Source of the DNA: Vreelandella malpeensis | GTDB taxonomy: Bacteria; Pseudomonadota; Gammaproteobacteria; Pseudomonadales; Halomonadaceae | Length of the DNA stretch: 64,000 nt | Assembly (NCBI RefSeq): GCF_020622355.1 | Contig: NZ_WHVL01000001.1 | Span: forward strand, 434,001-498,000 | Direction of reading: 5' to 3' | In this document: positions 52,275 to 60,771 of the stretch, piece by piece | Layout of the letters: each line of letters begins with the position of its first letter | Position numbering within the stretch: the stretch's first letter is position 1 | Notes under the pieces: model-generated | Database searches by the model: none | Told to the model about the DNA's origin: nothing | The model's input: only the letters and a program-made list of their open reading frames with translations | Position numbers and translations under genes: made by a program

Positions 52275-53561
52275 CTAGCCGTAAACCGCCTGAGGCAGCC
52301 ACATGCTGATTGCCGGAACGTAGGTCAGCAGAATCAGTGCGAACAGGGCGATCGCGATGAAAGGCAGCGCGCCGCGCACCGCCTGGACGTAGTCGACGCC
52401 CTTGAGCGTGCCCGCCACGAACAGGTTGAGCCCGAAAGGCGGGGTGAACATGCCGATCGCGCCGTTGACGGTAAGTACGGCACCCAGATGGACCGGGTCG
52501 ATGCCGATGCGAAGCCCCACCGTGTAGAACAGCGGCGCGAGGATCACCATGATCGAGGAGGCATCGAGGAACATGCCGGCGATGAGCACGGTGACGTTGA
52601 TCAGCAAGAAGATGTGGTACGGGTTCTCGGACAGCGACAGGATGGCGCCGGCCAGGGCCGTGGCCAGGCCGTTGCTGGTCAGAAACCAGGCCAGTACCGA
52701 AGCGGAGGCCAGAATGATCATGACCTGGGCGGTGGTGGTGGCCGCCTCGACCATGCTGTAGAACAGCGCCTTGAGGCTTTTCTCGCGATAGATCAGCGCC
52801 GATACGAGCAGCGCATAGATTACCGAGACCGCCGCGGCCTCGGTCGGGGTGAAGATTCCGAGATAAATGCCGCCCAGCACGACCACGGGCACCCCGAGCC
52901 CCCAGGAGGCCTCCTTGAGCCCGGTGAATACTTCCCGCCAGGTGGGCGGCGTCGTGGGTTTCACGCCATCTTTCTTGGCCCGGTACCAGCAGTAAGGCAA
53001 AAGGCACGCCGCATACAAGAGCCCCGCCCCCACCCCGGCCATGAACAGCGCCCCCACGGACACCCCGGTCACCGCCGCGTAGACGATCATCACCACCGAG
53101 GGCGGAATGATGATGCCCAGCGACCCGGAAGCCACCAGAAGGCCGATCGAGAACCGGCGGGAATAACCTTCCTTGCACATGGCCGGATACATCAACGAGC
53201 CGACCGCCACCACCGTGGCCGGGCTCGAGCCGGAAATGGCGCCGAAGAACATGCTCGACGACACGGCGGTCATGCCCATGCCGCCGGTGAAGCGGCCCAC
53301 CAGCAGGTTGGCAAAGCCGATGATGCGCCGGGAAAGCCCACCCGCGCTCATCAGGCTGCCGGTGAGAATGAAGAACGGAATGGCCATCAGCGGGAACTTG
53401 TCGAGCCCGGCAAACAGCCGCTCCACCACGATGGCCAGGGGAATGTGGCTGAAGCTGCCCATCGCCGCCATGACGGAGCCGGCCAGGGCGATGAAGATGG
53501 GCGCGCCCACCAGCATCAACGCCGCCAACAGCACGAGAAACATGATTACCATGGTCGTCAT
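52275..53561 (-). CDS. TRAP transporter large permease DctM (GGT-linked)
   Basis: A 428-residue DctM with FPLMAIPFFILTGSLMSAGGLSRRIIGFANLLVG, FFGAISGSSPATVVAVGSLMYPAM, SGSLGIIIPPSVVMIVYAAVTG and TPPFGLNLFVAGTLKGVDY. The start at 53561 overlaps the DctQ stop by 4 bp. It is followed after 24 bp by the gamma-glutamyltransferase-like gene. About 12 membrane helices form the substrate path. Confidence 0.94.
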   Translation of the reverse strand: MTTMVIMFLVLLAALMLVGAPIFIALAGSVMAAMGSFSHIPLAIVVERLFAGLDKFPLMAIPFFILTGSLMSAGGLSRRIIGFANLLVGRFTGGMGMTAVSSSMFFGAISGSSPATVVAVGSLMYPAMCKEGYSRRFSIGLLVASGSLGIIIPPSVVMIVYAAVTGVSVGALFMAGVGAGLLYAACLLPYCWYRAKKDGVKPTTPPTWREVFTGLKEASWGLGVPVVVLGGIYLGIFTPTEAAAVSVIYALLVSALIYREKSLKALFYSMVEAATTTAQVMIILASASVLAWFLTSNGLATALAGAILSLSENPYHIFLLINVTVLIAGMFLDASSIMVILAPLFYTVGLRIGIDPVHLGAVLTVNGAIGMFTPPFGLNLFVAGTLKGVDYVQAVRGALPFIAIALFALILLTYVPAISMWLPQAVYG

Positions 53562-54061
53562 CCAATCCGGTCGAGCCGGGCACTGCCCTGCTCGCGATCG
53601 CGCAGGGTGCGCAGAAAATGCTGCGTGAAGCGCAGCCCCATCAGCAGCGCCCCCACGGGAATGGCCAGCTGCACCACCCACATGGGCGCCTGCAGCGCCG
53701 AGCTGACCTGGCCAAAGCGATGGGTCTGCTCGGTGAGTTCGATGCCGTAGAACACCAGGAAGGCACAGAACACGATGGAAAGGCCATGGACCAGTAGCGT
53801 GAGCGCCTTGGCCACCGGGGCCGGGCTGAACCGGCGCAGAATATCCACGCCGATGTGAATGCCCTGGCGCGCGGCCACGCTCGCCCCCAGCAGCACCATC
53901 CAGACGATCTGGTAGCGCACCAGCTCCTCCGCCCAGGAGAAGCCATCGTTGAACACGTAGCGCGCCACGACGTTGGCGAAGAGAATCAACGAGGCGGAAA
54001 GGATCAGCAGACCGATCACCACCTCTTCACTGCGGGAGATCAAAGCGTCAAGTTTGCGCAT
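53558..54061 (-). CDS. TRAP transporter small permease DctQ (GGT-linked)
   Basis: A 167-residue protein with four hydrophobic helices and the DctQ block RYVFNDGFSWAEELVRYQIVWMVLLGASVAARQGIHIGVDIL. It lies 51 bp after the DctP gene and overlaps the DctM start. The C-terminal TLRDREQGSARLDRIG is cytoplasmic. Confidence 0.92.
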   Translation of the reverse strand: MRKLDALISRSEEVVIGLLILSASLILFANVVARYVFNDGFSWAEELVRYQIVWMVLLGASVAARQGIHIGVDILRRFSPAPVAKALTLLVHGLSIVFCAFLVFYGIELTEQTHRFGQVSSALQAPMWVVQLAIPVGALLMGLRFTQHFLRTLRDREQGSARLDRIG

Positions 54062-54112
54062 GGCGGGTGTTACCTGAAACGGACATCGAAAAGGGCCAGG
54101 CTACGGGCCTGA

Positions 54113-55123
54113 CTACTGGGCATCGGCAATCGCGGCATTGAACTCCTCGACGAGCCCGGCCCCGATGACGCTTGCGAACTCGTCATGCACCGAGGCGGTG
54201 GCGTCGCGAAACGCGGCCAGCTGTTCGTCGTCCAGGGTGCTTACCGCCGTGCCGCTATCTTCGATGGTGGCGATGTAACCCGCTTCCCGGCGCGCGGTTT
54301 CTTCCCGCTGGAAGGTGGTGGTCTCTCGGGCAACCTCGGTCAACAGCGCCTGGTGCTCCGGGCTCAGGGCATCGAACCAGCGCTGGCTGAACAGGAAGGC
54401 GTAGCCGAGGTAGGCGTGATTGCTGATGATCACGTCAGACTGCACTTCATAGAATTTCATCTGGGCGATGGAGACCAGCGGGTTCTCCTGGCAGTCGACG
54501 ATGCGCTGTTGAAGGGCGTTGTAGGTCTCGCCGAAGGCGATGGGCACCGGGTTCGCCCCCATGGCCCGGAACTGCTCCATGATGATCGGGCTTTGCATCA
54601 CCCGGACCTTCTGGCCGGCAAAGTCTTCCGGGCCGGTGACCGGCTGGTCGCAGGTGAACTGCTTGAAGCCGCTCTCCCAGAACGTCACGCCCTTCAGGCC
54701 CACCTGCTCGACGGTGGCCAGCAGGTCGTCCCCGGCCTGGCCATCCAGCACGGTGTGGGCCACGTCAGGCGAGGGAAACAGAAACGGCAGATCGACGATC
54801 TGCATGGCGGGTACGAACCCGGAGAGCTTGGCGGTGGGGATGATGGCCGCCTCCACCGCGCCCAGCTGCATCTGCTGGGTCACTTCCACATCATCGCCCA
54901 GGGTGTTGTTGGGAAAAAGCTGTACCCTGAGTTCGCCGCCGCTGCGCTCGGCCACGGCATCCCGAAAGCGCTCCGCCGCCAGGTGCTGGGCGCTGTCTTC
55001 CGGCAGGTCGTGATGAAACTTGATCAAGGTTTCGGCGCTGGCCATACCCGTGTGCGCCAGGGTGCCCAGTGCGATACTGACCGCCAATGCCTTCAGCTTG
55101 CCGCCGATGAACTGCTTTTTCAT
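54113..55123 (-). CDS. TRAP transporter substrate-binding protein DctP (GGT-linked)
   Basis: A 336-residue exported binding protein with a signal peptide (LKALAVSIALGTLAHTGMASA). DctP motifs are LIKFHHDLPEDSAQHLAAERFRDAVAERSGGELRVQLFPNNTLG, GQKVRVMQSPIIMEQFRAMGANPVPIAFGETYNALQQRIVDCQENPLVSI in pieces, with the key Arg in KVRVMQ. A Cys near FTCDQPVTG and another at VDCQENP are unusual and could form a disulfide. It is the first gene of the operon under the palindromic operator at 55178. Confidence 0.93.
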   Translation of the reverse strand: MKKQFIGGKLKALAVSIALGTLAHTGMASAETLIKFHHDLPEDSAQHLAAERFRDAVAERSGGELRVQLFPNNTLGDDVEVTQQMQLGAVEAAIIPTAKLSGFVPAMQIVDLPFLFPSPDVAHTVLDGQAGDDLLATVEQVGLKGVTFWESGFKQFTCDQPVTGPEDFAGQKVRVMQSPIIMEQFRAMGANPVPIAFGETYNALQQRIVDCQENPLVSIAQMKFYEVQSDVIISNHAYLGYAFLFSQRWFDALSPEHQALLTEVARETTTFQREETARREAGYIATIEDSGTAVSTLDDEQLAAFRDATASVHDEFASVIGAGLVEEFNAAIADAQ

Positions 55124-55177
55124 GGTGTGATCCTTGCCAATACGCCGTGTGATCGAGCGCTCGCCCGGGCGAGCGTA

Positions 55178-55197
55178 TTAAGTAACCGTTTACTTAA
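55178..55197. promoter_or_regulatory. TetR-type operator upstream of the DctP-GGT operon
   Basis: TTAAGTAA and TTACTTAA form perfect 8-bp arms around CCGT, 55 bp upstream of the dctP start. AT-rich arms of this length are usual for TetR repressors, and the operon encodes one. A second perfect 18-bp GC palindrome (55158-55175) lies between operator and start and would fold in the 5' leader. Confidence 0.82.
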
Positions 55198-55325
55198 CGA
55201 TCAGGATAAAGCAAGGAACGTGCCAACTCAGCGGGCGCCGTAGCAGGCGGGGTCTTGTCAGCGCAGGCAACGCCCGCGCACCATCGCGGTGCCGTTCAGA
55301 CCCCGCGTGGGTCGAATTGGTGAGT

Positions 55326-56270
55326 TTACACCTGGGCCTTGGAGGATCGAGAGGAGACGGCGTTGACGGCCCCTACCACCGCCGAGCCCACCACCAGGCC
55401 GACTATCGCGGAGCACAGGGTGTTGAAGCTCCAGCCTAGAATGCCCCCCAGGGCCCCGGTGGCTTCGCCAATCCTGAGCTCCAGGTGATGCACCCAGGCA
55501 TAGGGGACATCGAGCCATCCCACGCCTTCGGCGCCGAGGTTGACCAGCAGGATATGCCCGCCCACCCACAGCATGGCGATGGTGCCCACGAAGGCAATGA
55601 ACGCCAACACCTTGGGCATGGCTGATACCATGCCCCGGCCCAGGGCCTTCATGCCGGCGCCGTCGCGCTTGGCCAGTCGCAGGCCGATGTCGTCCATGCG
55701 CACCAGTAGCGCCACCACCCCATAGACCAGAATCGTGATCACGAAGGCGACCACCACCAGGCTGATCAACTGAGACCAGAATCCCTGGTGAGACACGGAG
55801 GAAAGCGCAATGACCATGATCTCGGCGGAAAGGATCAAGTCGGTGCGGATGGCGCCGCTGACAATGCGCTTTTCCGCCTCCGGCCCCTTGACGACCGCCG
55901 GGGTGTCGTCGCGGTGACCCGAGAGCTTGTGCCAGACCTTTTCCGCGCCTTCGAAGGCAAGGTAGGTGCCCCCGATCATCAGAATGATCGGCAGCAGGGA
56001 GGGCAAGAAGTGATTGAGCAGCAGCGCCACCGGCAAGATGATGAGCAGCTTGTTGCGAATCGAGCCCAGCGCGATCTTCTTGACGATCGGAAGCTCGCGA
56101 TCGGGGCTCACCCCTTGCAGGTATTGGGGGGTCACCGCCGTGTCATCGACCACGACCCCCGCGGCCTTCGCCGTGGCCCGCCCGGCGGCGGCGCTGACGT
56201 CGTCCAGCGACGCGGCGGAAAGCTTCGCCAGTGCGGCGATATCATCAAGCAATCCCAACAAGCCACCCAT
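55326..56270 (-). CDS. DUF808 (YedI-like) membrane protein
   Basis: A 314-residue protein beginning GGLLGLLDDIAALAKLSAASLDDVSAAAGRATAKAAGVVVDDTAVTPQYL, the exact style of DUF808 N-termini, followed by six to eight hydrophobic helices and the conserved ILMIGGTYLAFEGAEKVWHKL and GAIRTDLILSAEIMVIAL. The ATG at 56270 has GGAGGA upstream; an in-frame codon 39 bp earlier lacks it. It is an inner-membrane protein of unknown function found in many Proteobacteria. It stands alone between the TRAP operon and mesD. Confidence 0.88.
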   Translation of the reverse strand: MGGLLGLLDDIAALAKLSAASLDDVSAAAGRATAKAAGVVVDDTAVTPQYLQGVSPDRELPIVKKIALGSIRNKLLIILPVALLLNHFLPSLLPIILMIGGTYLAFEGAEKVWHKLSGHRDDTPAVVKGPEAEKRIVSGAIRTDLILSAEIMVIALSSVSHQGFWSQLISLVVVAFVITILVYGVVALLVRMDDIGLRLAKRDGAGMKALGRGMVSAMPKVLAFIAFVGTIAMLWVGGHILLVNLGAEGVGWLDVPYAWVHHLELRIGEATGALGGILGWSFNTLCSAIVGLVVGSAVVGAVNAVSSRSSKAQV

Positions 56271-56372
56271 GCGGCGTCCTCCGTGAACCTGCGCTATGCG
56301 ATCAATCAAACCCGATCAGTAAAGCATAGCCCGGACGGACGCGCTCGGGTGGCGTGAGCGAAGGCTAGCGCA

Positions 56373-57389
56373 TCAAAGCTCGCGGCGCAGAAGCTCGGCC
56401 CCGGCGCGGAGCGCCTGAAGCTTGCCGCGCGCTACCGAGCGCGGCAGCGGCGCCATGCCGCAGTTGGTGCAGGGGTAGAGCTTGTCGGCATCGACGAACT
56501 GCAGCGCCTTTTTGAGCGTGGCGGCGACCTGTTCCGGCGTCTCGATGGCGTGGTTGGCGACGTCGATCGCGCCCACCATCACCTTCTTGCCGCGAATCAG
56601 CTCGATCAGCTCCATCGGCACGTGGGAGTTCTGGCACTCCAGCGAGACGATATCGATGTTGGACTGCTGGAGCTTCGGGAAGACCTCTTCGTACTGGCGC
56701 CACTCGGAGCCCAAGGTCTTCTTCCAGTCGGTGTTGGCCTTGATGCCGTAGCCGTAGCAGATATGCACCGCCGTCTCGCACTTGAGGCCCTCGATGGCGC
56801 GCTCCAGCGCCGCAATGCCCCAGTCGTTGACCTCATCGAAGAAGACGTTGAAGGCGGGCTCGTCGAACTGGATGATATCGACGCCGGCGGCCTCGAGCTC
56901 CCGCGCCTCCTGATTCAGCGCCTTGGCGAATTCCCAGGCGAGCTTCTCGCGGCTCTTGTAGTGATCGTCATACAGGGTATCGATCATGGTCATCGGCCCC
57001 GGCAGCGCCCACTTGATCGGCTTGTCGGTCTGGCTGCGCAAGAACTTGGCGTCCTCGACGAACACCGGCTGGTGGCGCTCGACCGCCCCGACCACCGTCG
57101 GCACGCTGGCATCATAACGATTACGGATGCGCACGGTCTGGCGCTTCTCGAAATCCACCCCGCTCAGGTGCTCGATGAAGGTAGTGACGAAGTGCTGGCG
57201 GGTCTGCTCGCCGTCACTGACGATATCGATACCCGCTTGCTCCTGCAGCGCCACGCGAAGCGCATCCTGCTTGCCCTCGACGAGCGCCTCGCCTTCGAGC
57301 TTCCAGGGCGACCAGAGGGTTTCCGGCTCGGCGAGCCAGGTGGGTTTGGGCAGGCTGCCCGCAGAGGAAGTGGGGAGAAGTTTGCTCAT
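56373..57389 (-). CDS. mesD: Core methionine synthase MesD (MetE catalytic-domain-only)
   Basis: A 338-residue protein equal to the C-terminal catalytic domain of cobalamin-independent MetE. Zinc ligands are visible: His209 and Cys211 (AVHICYGYG), Glu251 (VSLECQNS) and a Cys in PCTNCGM (307/310). PTSSAGSLPKPTWLAEP and the homocysteine-site DGEQTRQHF are also family marks. It lacks the folate-binding N-domain of MetE. Such short enzymes paired with a DUF1852 protein were named MesD and MesX and make methionine without folate as methyl donor, in oxygen-using bacteria. The DUF1852 gene lies 66 bp upstream on the same strand. Confidence 0.9.
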   Translation of the reverse strand: MSKLLPTSSAGSLPKPTWLAEPETLWSPWKLEGEALVEGKQDALRVALQEQAGIDIVSDGEQTRQHFVTTFIEHLSGVDFEKRQTVRIRNRYDASVPTVVGAVERHQPVFVEDAKFLRSQTDKPIKWALPGPMTMIDTLYDDHYKSREKLAWEFAKALNQEARELEAAGVDIIQFDEPAFNVFFDEVNDWGIAALERAIEGLKCETAVHICYGYGIKANTDWKKTLGSEWRQYEEVFPKLQQSNIDIVSLECQNSHVPMELIELIRGKKVMVGAIDVANHAIETPEQVAATLKKALQFVDADKLYPCTNCGMAPLPRSVARGKLQALRAGAELLRREL

Positions 57390-57455
57390 GTTCGTCAGTC
57401 CGTCAGCGGTTTCAAATCAGGGTCGTGTAACAGGTGCCGTCAGTGCCGGCGCGGT

Positions 57456-58451
57456 TCATACCGGGGCGCCGGCGGTCCAGCGCTCGAGCACCGCCTGGTA
57501 GGGCTTGATGAAGTGCTCTTCGGCAAACTTGCCCTGCTCGGCAGCAAGTTGGCTGCGCTCTTCGCGGTCGTAGACGATCCGGGTCAGCGAGTGGTCCGGA
57601 TTCTTCAGGTTCGGCTGGTAGACGTTGCCTGCCGCCGCGTTGGCGTTGTAGATCTCCGGGCGGTAGATCTTCTGGAACGACTCCATGGTAGCGATGGTGC
57701 CGGCAAGCTCCAGGTTGGTGTAGTCGTTGAGCAGGTCCCCGGCGAAGTAGAACGCCAAGGGCGCCGCGCTTCCCGCCGGCATGAAGTAGCGCACCTCGAG
57801 GCCCATCTTCTTGAAGTACTGCTCGGTGAGCGACGACTCGTTGGGTCGGTACTCCACGCCCAGCACCGGATGGCGGTTCTCGGTGCGGTGGTACACCTTG
57901 GTGTCCGACACGCTCAGGCAGATCACCGGCGGCTTTTCGAACTGCGCCCGGTACTCGGCGGAGCCCACGAAGCGCTTGAACAGGTTGCCGTGCAGCACGC
58001 CGAAGTCCTCCGGCACGCTGAAGCCCGCCCGATCCCTGTTGTGAGCCGGCAGGCGCACGCTGAAGTCATAATCGCGCACGTAAGAAGAGAAGTTGTTGCC
58101 GACGATACCCTCGATGTGGCGGCCGGTGCGGGTATCCACGAAGCGGGTCTTGAGGATCTCGATGATCTGGAACGGCGCACCTGCGCTTTCCGCGTCACTC
58201 TCGCCGCCTACGGCCATGTCCACGGAGACGATATCCAGCTCGACGCGGTAGCGGTTGCCTTCCGGGTTGTCCCACTGCACCAGCGCGTTGAAGCGGTTGT
58301 TGATCATCTCAAGGGTGTTGCGCAGGTTTTCCTGGCGCTTGTCGCCCCGAGCCAAGTTGGCGAAGTTGGTGGTAATGCGCGTATTGCTCGACGGGCGGTA
58401 CTCCTCGTCGAAGCGAATCTGCTTGATGCTGAAGGCGAGATCACTGCTCAT
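57456..58451 (-). CDS. mesX: MesX (DUF1852), partner of MesD
   Basis: A 331-residue DUF1852 protein: FSIKQIRFDEEYRPSSNTRITTNFANLARG, VGNNFSSYVRDYDFSVRLPAHNRDRAGFSV, and GVEYRPNESSLTEQYFKKMGLEVRYFMPAG. In genetic work on Acinetobacter, DUF1852 is required for MesD activity, perhaps to supply an unknown methyl donor or cofactor. No signal peptide or membrane helix. The ATG at 58451 follows GGGAG and AGGTG; a GTG two codons earlier is possible. It is the first gene of the mesX-mesD operon, with a promoter and a MetR-like site upstream. Confidence 0.9.
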   Translation of the reverse strand: MSSDLAFSIKQIRFDEEYRPSSNTRITTNFANLARGDKRQENLRNTLEMINNRFNALVQWDNPEGNRYRVELDIVSVDMAVGGESDAESAGAPFQIIEILKTRFVDTRTGRHIEGIVGNNFSSYVRDYDFSVRLPAHNRDRAGFSVPEDFGVLHGNLFKRFVGSAEYRAQFEKPPVICLSVSDTKVYHRTENRHPVLGVEYRPNESSLTEQYFKKMGLEVRYFMPAGSAAPLAFYFAGDLLNDYTNLELAGTIATMESFQKIYRPEIYNANAAAGNVYQPNLKNPDHSLTRIVYDREERSQLAAEQGKFAEEHFIKPYQAVLERWTAGAPV

Positions 58452-58539
58452 GGTCACCTGACTCCCGTCGTTAAGTCCGATATTGCTGCTCGCCTCGTGC
58501 CGTCGTTACCGTTGGGGCAGTCGGCGAGCGTGTAGAGGG

Positions 58540-58566
58540 TTTATACCGGAACCTAACCATGAACAA
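58540..58566 (-). promoter_or_regulatory. Candidate mesX promoter
   Basis: On the minus strand TATAAA (58545-58540) is preceded by TTGTTC (58566-58561) with a short 15-bp spacer; TTTTTG slightly upstream gives about 18. The start of transcription would lie about 80 bp before mesX. Confidence 0.45.
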
Positions 58567-58589
58567 AAATGTCTTTATTTCACCTCATG

Positions 58590-58604
58590 ATGAGAGAAAC
58601 TCAT
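58590..58604. promoter_or_regulatory. MetR-like inverted repeat upstream of mesX
   Basis: ATGAGAGAAACTCAT has arms ATGAG and CTCAT. It resembles the MetR site TGAA-N5-TTCA with one changed base per arm, and lies just upstream of the -35 region, where an activator would bind. Confidence 0.4.
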
Positions 58605-58797
58605 ATTCACGATTGTGGGTGTTCGGGTGGCGTTTCTGGTCTAAGGTCCGAGTCAGGGCAAAGCACGTCGACTTCAGCTTTTACCCTGCCAGCCCTGACG
58701 GGATCGACATCCTTCAACCTGGCACTAAACGACTCTTCTAACGCTATAGGCGGGTACGTTGACGAGTCATCATCAAGACACATCAGTGGTTAACGCC

Positions 58798-59592
58798 ATG
58801 ACCGAGTTCATCTTGCCGAGCAACGCTCGCTCTCTCAATCTGCGGTATCGCTCACCAGACAAGCGCCTGGAGTCATGGGTCCAGTGCCTTTGGTCAGTGG
58901 GCGGGGCAATATCTTTAACCGATCCCCAAACCGAGAAGTTTTACCCTGATGCCGGGGCCAGCCTGAGTATCAAGCTGGCCCGTTCTCGTCCTGTCGTTAC
59001 ACTCTGTTTCAACACAACCACCCTGATAGACACCCTCGATACCACCGTTCCTTGCCTAGGTATTCGCTTCAGGGCCGCCGGCGCTCACTCCTTGCTGGGC
59101 TTATCCCCGGAGGCATTCACCGATATAGAGTGCCACCTGGATAACGAGCTGGTACCGCTAGGGTTAGTCCCTGTCGTGGAACGACTCTATTCATTGGATG
59201 CTCAACAAGGTTTGAATTTGCTGGAAACGTGGCTGCTGCATCGTCTTGAGCATCAGCCACCTCTCAATGGCCGTATCACCAGAATTGTTCAAGCCATTGG
59301 AGCACTTCATCTTCCTCCCCAAGAGATAGGCGCAACGCTAGGGCTGACTCGGCGTACGCTGGAGCGTCAATTGAAGCGTGAGGTAGGCGTTACCCCTGGC
59401 CAACTAGTGGCCTATGCCCGACTGGACCGCGCCCGCCATGCCCTACTTTCCACGACGCTCCCCCTCACGGACATTGCCCTGCACTGCGGCTACTACGATC
59501 AGGCGCACTTTACCCATGCCTTTCAATCACTCACCTATGAAACACCTGCCGCGTATCGCAAGCGCAAGTTGTCGCAAATTTACAAGGCATAG
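58798..59592 (+). CDS. AraC-family transcriptional regulator
   Basis: A 264-residue regulator. The C-terminal 100 residues hold the two helix-turn-helix units of AraC (PPQEIGATLGLTRRTLERQLKREVGVTPGQLVAYARLDRARHALL and LTDIALHCGYYDQAHFTHAFQSLTYETPAAYRKRK in pieces). The N-terminal part (SPDKRLESWVQCLWSVGG, FYPDAGASLSIKL) resembles the DUF6597-type ligand domain. Codon use is less GC-rich than in the genes to the left, suggesting transfer. An AhpD-like gene and a small membrane gene follow on the same strand and are likely targets. The ATG at 58798 has only a weak ribosome binding site; a TTG 39 bp upstream is an alternative. Confidence 0.88.
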   Translation: MTEFILPSNARSLNLRYRSPDKRLESWVQCLWSVGGAISLTDPQTEKFYPDAGASLSIKLARSRPVVTLCFNTTTLIDTLDTTVPCLGIRFRAAGAHSLLGLSPEAFTDIECHLDNELVPLGLVPVVERLYSLDAQQGLNLLETWLLHRLEHQPPLNGRITRIVQAIGALHLPPQEIGATLGLTRRTLERQLKREVGVTPGQLVAYARLDRARHALLSTTLPLTDIALHCGYYDQAHFTHAFQSLTYETPAAYRKRKLSQIYKA

Positions 59593-59644
59593 ATAGACCT
59601 CGAGATTAAGCTGGGTTCTCCACTTATTCATTGGAGTACGCCGC

Positions 59645-60100
59645 ATGACTACTCGTATATCTCAATCCTCGGTCTATCGCCTGGGTCCTCGCCTGGTCAA
59701 GCATCTAACGGCATTAGGCGATGTTGCTTCAGATTCCACGGTCAATCCCTCGATCATCCATCTAGTCAACCTGCGGATTTCACAGATCAATCATTGTTGC
59801 TTTTGCCAGTACATGCATTCCCAAGAGGCGAGAGACGATAACGAGCATCAGGCTCGCCTGGACGTATTGCCTGCCTGGCGTGAGGCTCCTTGCTTCAGCA
59901 CCCAGGAACGCGCTGCCCTGGCCTGGGCAGAAGCGCTGACCCTGGTTAGCCAACACCCGGTGAGTGACGACGACTATCAAAATGCGCTAGCGGCGTTTGG
60001 TGAGCAAGGACTTATCGACCTCACCACCATCGTTGTACAGATGAATAGCTGGAATCGTATATCAGTCGGTTTTCAGTTTTCACCGGACATCGATATTTGA
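59645..60100 (+). CDS. Carboxymuconolactone decarboxylase / AhpD-like protein
   Basis: A 151-residue protein of the CMD/AhpD fold. The redox motif is INHCCFCQYMHS, giving Cys51-x-x-Cys54 and His58, the CxxC-x3-H pattern of the alkylhydroperoxidase D group; an extra Cys52 is unusual. It then has ALAWAEALTLVSQHPVSDDDYQNALAAFGEQGLIDLTTIV, typical of the second half. These are cytoplasmic thiol peroxidases or decarboxylases. GGAG precedes the ATG. It is probably cotranscribed with or controlled by the AraC gene 52 bp upstream. GC is low compared with most of the window. Confidence 0.87.
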   Translation: MTTRISQSSVYRLGPRLVKHLTALGDVASDSTVNPSIIHLVNLRISQINHCCFCQYMHSQEARDDNEHQARLDVLPAWREAPCFSTQERAALAWAEALTLVSQHPVSDDDYQNALAAFGEQGLIDLTTIVVQMNSWNRISVGFQFSPDIDI

Positions 60101-60144
60101 GGTTTGAAAGCCGCTTACACAACTTTATTGGACAAGGAATACCA

Positions 60145-60351
60145 ATGAATAAAGAAAAAGTGCGACCCTCTCAGCTTCCCAATCTGCTCGGCCTTTTATC
60201 GAGCTTATGCTTCTTTTTCGGTAGCTTTTTATTCCTTCCCGCCTTCTCAAGCTATGCCACTGTGGGTGTATGGTGTTTTGTCATGGGCTCACTGATCATG
60301 TTCGTCATTTATTTAATGCTTATCATAGGTTCTAGCAAACACGGCGATTAA
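60145..60351 (+). CDS. Small two-helix membrane protein (YrhK-like)
   Basis: A 68-residue protein with two hydrophobic helices (LLGLLSSLCFFFGSFLFLPAF and GVWCFVMGSLIMFVIYLMLII in pieces) and charged ends. The paired Gly-Ser motifs FGSFLF and MGSLIM recall the YrhK domain. It follows the AhpD-like gene by 44 bp with AAGGAATACC before the ATG, and is AT-rich. Function unknown. Confidence 0.6.
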   Translation: MNKEKVRPSQLPNLLGLLSSLCFFFGSFLFLPAFSSYATVGVWCFVMGSLIMFVIYLMLIIGSSKHGD

Positions 60352-60485
60352 TTGAACCAAGGCTTGATGTCCGTATTCACGGTTTGACGTAGGCGCCACC
60401 TCACGGGCAACGCTGGCACCGCTGAGAACGGCCTTTCGTGTCGGGCGCAATCGACGGGCATGTGTTGCCACTATCGGGCATAGAA

Positions 60486-60499
60486 TTACCGAACGGTAA
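60486..60499. promoter_or_regulatory. Candidate operator of the HipB-like gene
   Basis: TTACCG and CGGTAA flank AA, 20 bp before the start of the HTH gene. A short inverted repeat at this spot is typical for self-repressing antitoxin-type regulators. Confidence 0.6.
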
Positions 60500-60519
60500 C
60501 CAATAATAGGCTCGCGACC

Positions 60520-60771
60520 ATGGCTACGCTCCCTTCCCAAAGGATCATTCGTCAAAGCGAAGAGCTGGGCGAGTTAGTCCGTCAACTACGCAATGAACAA
60601 GGCTTGTTGCAGATGGATTTAGCCGGCCTTGCGGGCACTGGCAACCGCTTTATTGTCGACCTGGAACGGGATAAGCCTACCCTTCAGCTGCAAAAGGTGC
60701 TGGATGTATTGGATCTGATGGGGCTCGAGGTAATCGTGAAGCGCAAAGGAGCTAATCGCCATGGCGAGTGA
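60520..60771 (+). CDS. Orphan HipB-like XRE-family regulator
   Basis: An 83-residue single-domain HTH protein, IIRQSEELGELVRQLRNEQGLLQMDLAGLAGTGNRFIVDLERDKPTLQLQKVLDVLDLMGLEVIVKR, the layout of HipB-type antitoxins. In a full module a hipA kinase gene overlaps the end. Here an ATG overlaps the last codons but its frame stops after five codons (MASDV), and the convergent LysR gene begins 27 bp later, so the toxin is lost. It probably only represses itself now. Confidence 0.82.
   Translation: MATLPSQRIIRQSEELGELVRQLRNEQGLLQMDLAGLAGTGNRFIVDLERDKPTLQLQKVLDVLDLMGLEVIVKRKGANRHGE

Larger units (their letters stand above)
58452..58797. other. 346-bp divergent intergenic region between mesX and the AraC gene
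   Basis: No gene is supported. It holds the mesX promoter and a MetR-like inverted repeat (listed separately). GC falls from left to right as the region passes into the lower-GC AraC locus. Short reading frames in it have no ribosome binding sites or recognisable motifs. Confidence 0.6.

Noticed and set aside
52228..53583. A 451-codon minus-strand frame overlapping DctM
   Set aside because: It is out of frame with DctM, rich in Arg/His/Gly, and lacks membrane helices; the DctM frame has all family motifs.
58559..58793. Two short plus-strand frames upstream of the AraC gene
   Set aside because: They overlap the divergent promoter region and MetR-like site, and show no motif or ribosome binding site.
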